From Candidatus Nomurabacteria bacterium (GTDB lineage: Bacteria > Patescibacteriota > Minisyncoccia > Phycocordibacterales > UBA9973): a DNA stretch of 7,699 nucleotides. Within the stretch, counting starts at the first letter, position 1, and the number at the start of each line of letters is the position of its first letter. The DNA is taken from contig PMIU01000094.1 in NCBI GenBank assembly GCA_003157195.1, forward strand, positions 1-7,699, written 5' to 3'. The translations under genes were made by a program, and so were the position numbers. Shown piece by piece: positions 5,501 to 7,699 of the stretch. A model generated the notes under the pieces. It was not told the origin of the DNA, made no database searches, and saw nothing but the letters and a program-made list of their open reading frames with translations.

Positions 5501-6712
5501 ATGGAAAAATTTTATAAAACAAAACATTACGCGTTAACCGTTTTGCTTATAGCTTTGTTTTTTGTTTTCGGAGTTTACATAGGCGATCGTAATCGACCCG
5601 AAATAGATAAAGTTGTAGGTATTTCAAATAAAGAAACTCAAGTCGCCACACAGGCCGACTTTTCTCCTTTCTGGAAGGTTTGGAATACGATGAATGACAA
5701 GTCTCCGAATATCTCCAAAATATCCGACCAAGACAAGGTTTATGGGGCTATTTCCGGCCTCGTAGGCTCATTAAACGACCCATACAGCGTGTTTTTCGCC
5801 CCTGACGAGGCCAAGGCGTTTCAAGACGAAATAGCGGGTAATTTCACCGGCATAGGCATGGAAGTCGGCATGAAAGACAAAGTGCTCACAGTCATCGCTC
5901 CACTCAAAGACACGCCTGCTTATCGAGCCAACATCAAGCCCGGCGATAAAATTTTGAAGATAGACAGCACAGTAACTTCAAATTTGAGCATCGATGAAGC
6001 TATTAAATTAATACGGGGAGAAAAAGGCACGACCGTCACATTAACAATCTTCCGCGATGGAGAAAAAAATCCCCGAGAAATAAAAATAGTCAGAGACACA
6101 ATCAATGTGCCGACCCTCGATACGGAAAAGAGGCCCGATGGAATTTTTGTAATCAAGCTTTACAGTTTTTCCGCCAACTCTGCCGACCTCTTCCGAAATG
6201 CGATGAAGGAATTCGTAGATTCGGGAGACAGCAAGCTCTTGCTTGATTTGCGCGGGAACCCGGGAGGCTATTTAGATGCAGCTGTGGATATGGCGAGTTG
6301 GTTCCTGCCAAACGGCAAAACCGTCGTAACTGAAGACTATGGTACCAAAAAAGATCCGGAAATATTCAGAAGCAAAGGCTATAATATATTTACCGATAAA
6401 TTAAAATTTGTGATTTTAATAGACGGCGGTTCGGCTTCCGCTTCGGAAATCTTGGCCGGAGCCATGCAAGACAATGGCATAGCCAAGCTTGTCGGCTCGC
6501 AGAGCTTCGGCAAAGGTTCTGTGCAGGAGCTCGTCAATGTAACTCCAAATACTCTTCTAAAAATCACTGTAGCAAAATGGCTAACTCCAAACGGAACTTC
6601 TATTTCGGAAAAAGGCCTGACTCCGGACTATCCGGTAGAAATCACCCAGAAAGATAGCGATGCCAAAATAGACCCCCAGCTGAACAAAGCGGTTGAATTA
6701 CTAAATAAATAA
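5501..6712 (+). CDS. ctpA: S41 family C-terminal processing peptidase with PDZ domain
   Basis: A 403-residue Ser/Lys peptidase that cleaves proteins at their C-termini outside the membrane. Residues 9-28 form an uncleaved anchor or signal helix (ALTVLLIALFFVFGVYIG). The N-terminal part carries GLVGSLNDPYSVFF. The PDZ domain spans about 105-195, with FTGIGMEVG, ANIKPGDKILKID and IRGEKGTTV. The catalytic core has LDLRGNPGG, then GGSASASEI with Ser313, and SFGKGSVQ with Lys338, 25 residues later as in E. coli Prc (Ser430/Lys455). WLTPNG and GLTPD complete the family pattern. ATG 5501 is preferred over the in-frame TTG at 5498. No Shine-Dalgarno is visible. The rplI gene starts 1 nt after its stop. 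Substrates are unknown; roles in envelope-protein turnover or peptidoglycan-hydrolase control are known for relatives. The symbol is generic for the family. Confidence 0.95.
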   Translation: MEKFYKTKHYALTVLLIALFFVFGVYIGDRNRPEIDKVVGISNKETQVATQADFSPFWKVWNTMNDKSPNISKISDQDKVYGAISGLVGSLNDPYSVFFAPDEAKAFQDEIAGNFTGIGMEVGMKDKVLTVIAPLKDTPAYRANIKPGDKILKIDSTVTSNLSIDEAIKLIRGEKGTTVTLTIFRDGEKNPREIKIVRDTINVPTLDTEKRPDGIFVIKLYSFSANSADLFRNAMKEFVDSGDSKLLLDLRGNPGGYLDAAVDMASWFLPNGKTVVTEDYGTKKDPEIFRSKGYNIFTDKLKFVILIDGGSASASEILAGAMQDNGIAKLVGSQSFGKGSVQELVNVTPNTLLKITVAKWLTPNGTSISEKGLTPDYPVEITQKDSDAKIDPQLNKAVELLNK

Positions 6713-6713
6713 A

Positions 6714-7178
6714 ATGCGAGTAATTTTTTTACAAGATGTGCCGAGAGTCGGCAGAAAATACGACATCAAAGAAGTGAACGATGGCTACGTGATGAATTTT
6801 CTAATTCCAAGAAAATTGGCGCAGCTGGCCACGCCGCAAGCGGTGGCTTCTCTCGAAAAAAGAAAGAAAAATATAGAGATAGAGAGGGAAGTGCAAGAAG
6901 ACCTTTTGATGAAAAATCTGGAAGAGATAAAAGGCAAAGCTATCACCATTAAAGGTAAAGCAAATGAAAAAGGCAGCCTTTTTAAATCAATTCATAAAAA
7001 AGAAATCGTAGAAGAAATGAAAAAGCAAAATCATGCCGACATAGCCGAAGAATTCATCATCCTCCCCAAACCGATAAAAGAAGTAGGGGAGTTTGATATT
7101 CCGATTGAGATACTTGTCCCGTCATCGGCGGGAAAAAATAAAAAGTCTTCGTTTAAACTAATTGTAGAAAAAATTTAA
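6714..7178 (+). CDS. rplI: Ribosomal protein bL9
   Basis: A 154-residue large-subunit protein that binds 23S rRNA near the L1 stalk and helps hold reading frame. The N-terminal domain is clear: MRVIFLQDVPRVGRKYDIKE, then VNDGYVMNFLIPRKLAQLAT, the hallmark of the family. A long Lys/Glu-rich connecting helix spans about 43-75, and the C-terminal RNA-binding domain has GKANEKGSLFKSI and the closing strands (VGEFDIPIEILV). It is slightly longer than the usual 147-150 residues. It starts 1 nt after the peptidase gene and its stop overlaps the next start (TAATG), so all three are probably one transcript. L9 is reported missing from some Candidate Phyla Radiation lineages, so its presence here is a useful phylogenetic marker. 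Confidence 0.97.
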   Translation: MRVIFLQDVPRVGRKYDIKEVNDGYVMNFLIPRKLAQLATPQAVASLEKRKKNIEIEREVQEDLLMKNLEEIKGKAITIKGKANEKGSLFKSIHKKEIVEEMKKQNHADIAEEFIILPKPIKEVGEFDIPIEILVPSSAGKNKKSSFKLIVEKI

Positions 7179-7426
7179 TGGACTATTTAACTGTATTAGT
7201 GAGCGGAATAATTATTGGACTCTTGTTGAATATACTTTTTGCTTATCTTTCCAGGAAAAAGATGATTACCTCCACGGGAGAACCTTTGGCGACAAAAGAT
7301 GATATTTCCAAAGTCACAATCGAGCTGGAAGAATTGAAAAATCTTTATAAAATAAATAAAGATGAAAATGAAAAAATCCAAGAAGCCGAAAAGGAATTCT
7401 ATGAAAGCATCGCGGGTGAAGAATAA
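7178..7426 (+). CDS. Small membrane-anchored coiled-coil protein of unknown function
   Basis: An 82-residue protein I cannot assign to a family. A single hydrophobic helix (about 4-24, LTVLVSGIIIGLLLNILFAYL) is followed by a basic stop (SRKK), a short turn (TSTGEPLATKDD), and a Glu/Lys-rich helix (about 41-78) with coiled-coil character. The tail is probably cytoplasmic. The ATG overlaps the rplI stop codon (TAATG), the arrangement of translational coupling, and the stop codon runs into the bidirectional terminator. There is no Shine-Dalgarno other than what coupling provides. The exact TAATG overlap and clean helix pattern argue for a real gene. A scaffold or membrane tether is possible, but there is no direct evidence of function. 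Confidence 0.75.
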   Translation: MDYLTVLVSGIIIGLLLNILFAYLSRKKMITSTGEPLATKDDISKVTIELEELKNLYKINKDENEKIQEAEKEFYESIAGEE

Positions 7427-7453
7427 AAAAATCTCCATTACGGAGATTTTTTT
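7425..7453. terminator. Bidirectional intrinsic terminator
   Basis: AAAAAAATCTCC (7425-7436) and GGAGATTTTTTT (7442-7453) are exact reverse complements around a 5-nt loop. Read on either strand, the stem is followed by or ends in a T-run, so it can stop both the rplI transcript and the convergent bL27 transcript. It overlaps the stop codon at 7424-7426 and ends 2 nt from the bL27 stop. Confidence 0.88.
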
Positions 7454-7455
7454 AT

Positions 7456-7699
7456 TTAGACTACATTAACTACTTTTTTGACTACAGTCTTTCCATTGAA
7501 GGATGTTTTTCTCTTTGAGCCGAATTTAACTGTACCGGGTTTCAGGGCAAAGAGGGTATGATCGCGTCCCAGGCCGACATTGGTACCAGCCATGACGTCT
7601 GTACCGCGCTGGCGGACGATAATAGAGCCGGATTGGGCTATTTGCCCGTCGGCAACTTTAACCCCAAGGTATTTTGGGTTTGAATCTCTTAAGTTTTTG
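7456..7699 (-). CDS. rpmA: Ribosomal protein bL27 (5' end outside window)
   Basis: The minus strand carries the last 80 residues of bL27, a large-subunit protein whose N-terminal tail reaches towards the peptidyl-transferase centre. The visible sequence begins at [14 protein letters not shown] and includes [25 protein letters not shown] and [10 protein letters not shown], all standard family signatures. Only about the first ten residues (the MAHKKAGGST-like tail) are missing, giving a full length near 90, close to the usual 85. The stop codon is TAA at 7458-7456. It converges on the bL9 transcript and shares its terminator. rpmA normally follows rplU (bL21), which would lie beyond the right edge. 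Confidence 0.95.
   Translation of the reverse strand, partial: KNLRDSNPKYLGVKVADGQIAQSGSIIVRQRGTDVMAGTNVGLGRDHTLFALKPGTVKFGSKRKTSFNGKTVVKKVVNVV

Noticed and set aside
1..7699. CRISPR arrays, tRNAs, transposases, attachment sites or phage genes.
   Set aside because: None was seen on either strand: no spaced direct repeats, cloverleaf or recombinase motifs.

Overview
The window looks like a piece of a small, AT-rich genome from the Candidate Phyla Radiation (Patescibacteria), most likely the Parcubacteria side. This is inferred, not proven. The reasons are very tight gene packing (gaps of 1-5 nt or short overlaps), almost no Shine-Dalgarno sequences, TAA used as the stop for all eleven genes, many small one- or two-helix membrane proteins, and a camelysin/TasA-like surface gene set of the kind often seen in these genomes. 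UGA is not used as a sense codon, which argues against Gracilibacteria/SR1.

Layout. (1) 3-758: the C-terminal part of a penicillin-binding protein 2 transpeptidase, ending in a weak AT-rich terminator. (2) 759-942: an AT-rich intergenic region with a tandem TTGACA promoter. (3) 943-5232: an apparent five-gene surface-fibre operon. It encodes two small paralogous TasA/camelysin-like secreted subunits, a SipW-type (Ser/His) signal peptidase, a third SipW-type substrate carrying a lamin-tail domain and an acidic Pro/Glu tail, and a membrane-anchored protein with a TasA-like head and a fibronectin-III-like domain. (4) 5277-7426: a compact run that starts from an extended -10 promoter predicted to give a leaderless mRNA. 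It encodes a two-helix small membrane protein, an S41 C-terminal processing peptidase with a PDZ domain, ribosomal protein bL9, and a small membrane/coiled-coil protein. (5) 7425-7453: a bidirectional terminator shared with ribosomal protein bL27, which runs in on the minus strand and is cut by the window end.

How the genes work together. Bacillus subtilis tapA-sipW-tasA makes an extracellular fibre: SipW cleaves the precursors of TasA and TapA. Here the same logic appears with a different part list: three precursors with a SipW-type cleavage signature, one dedicated peptidase, and a fourth protein with an ordinary signal peptide and a C-terminal transmembrane helix that could tether the assembly to the cell. 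A strong hairpin sits between the two putative major subunits and sipW, and could keep subunit mRNA more abundant than peptidase mRNA. Whether this makes a fibre, a pilus-like appendage for host attachment or an S-layer-like coat cannot be told from sequence.
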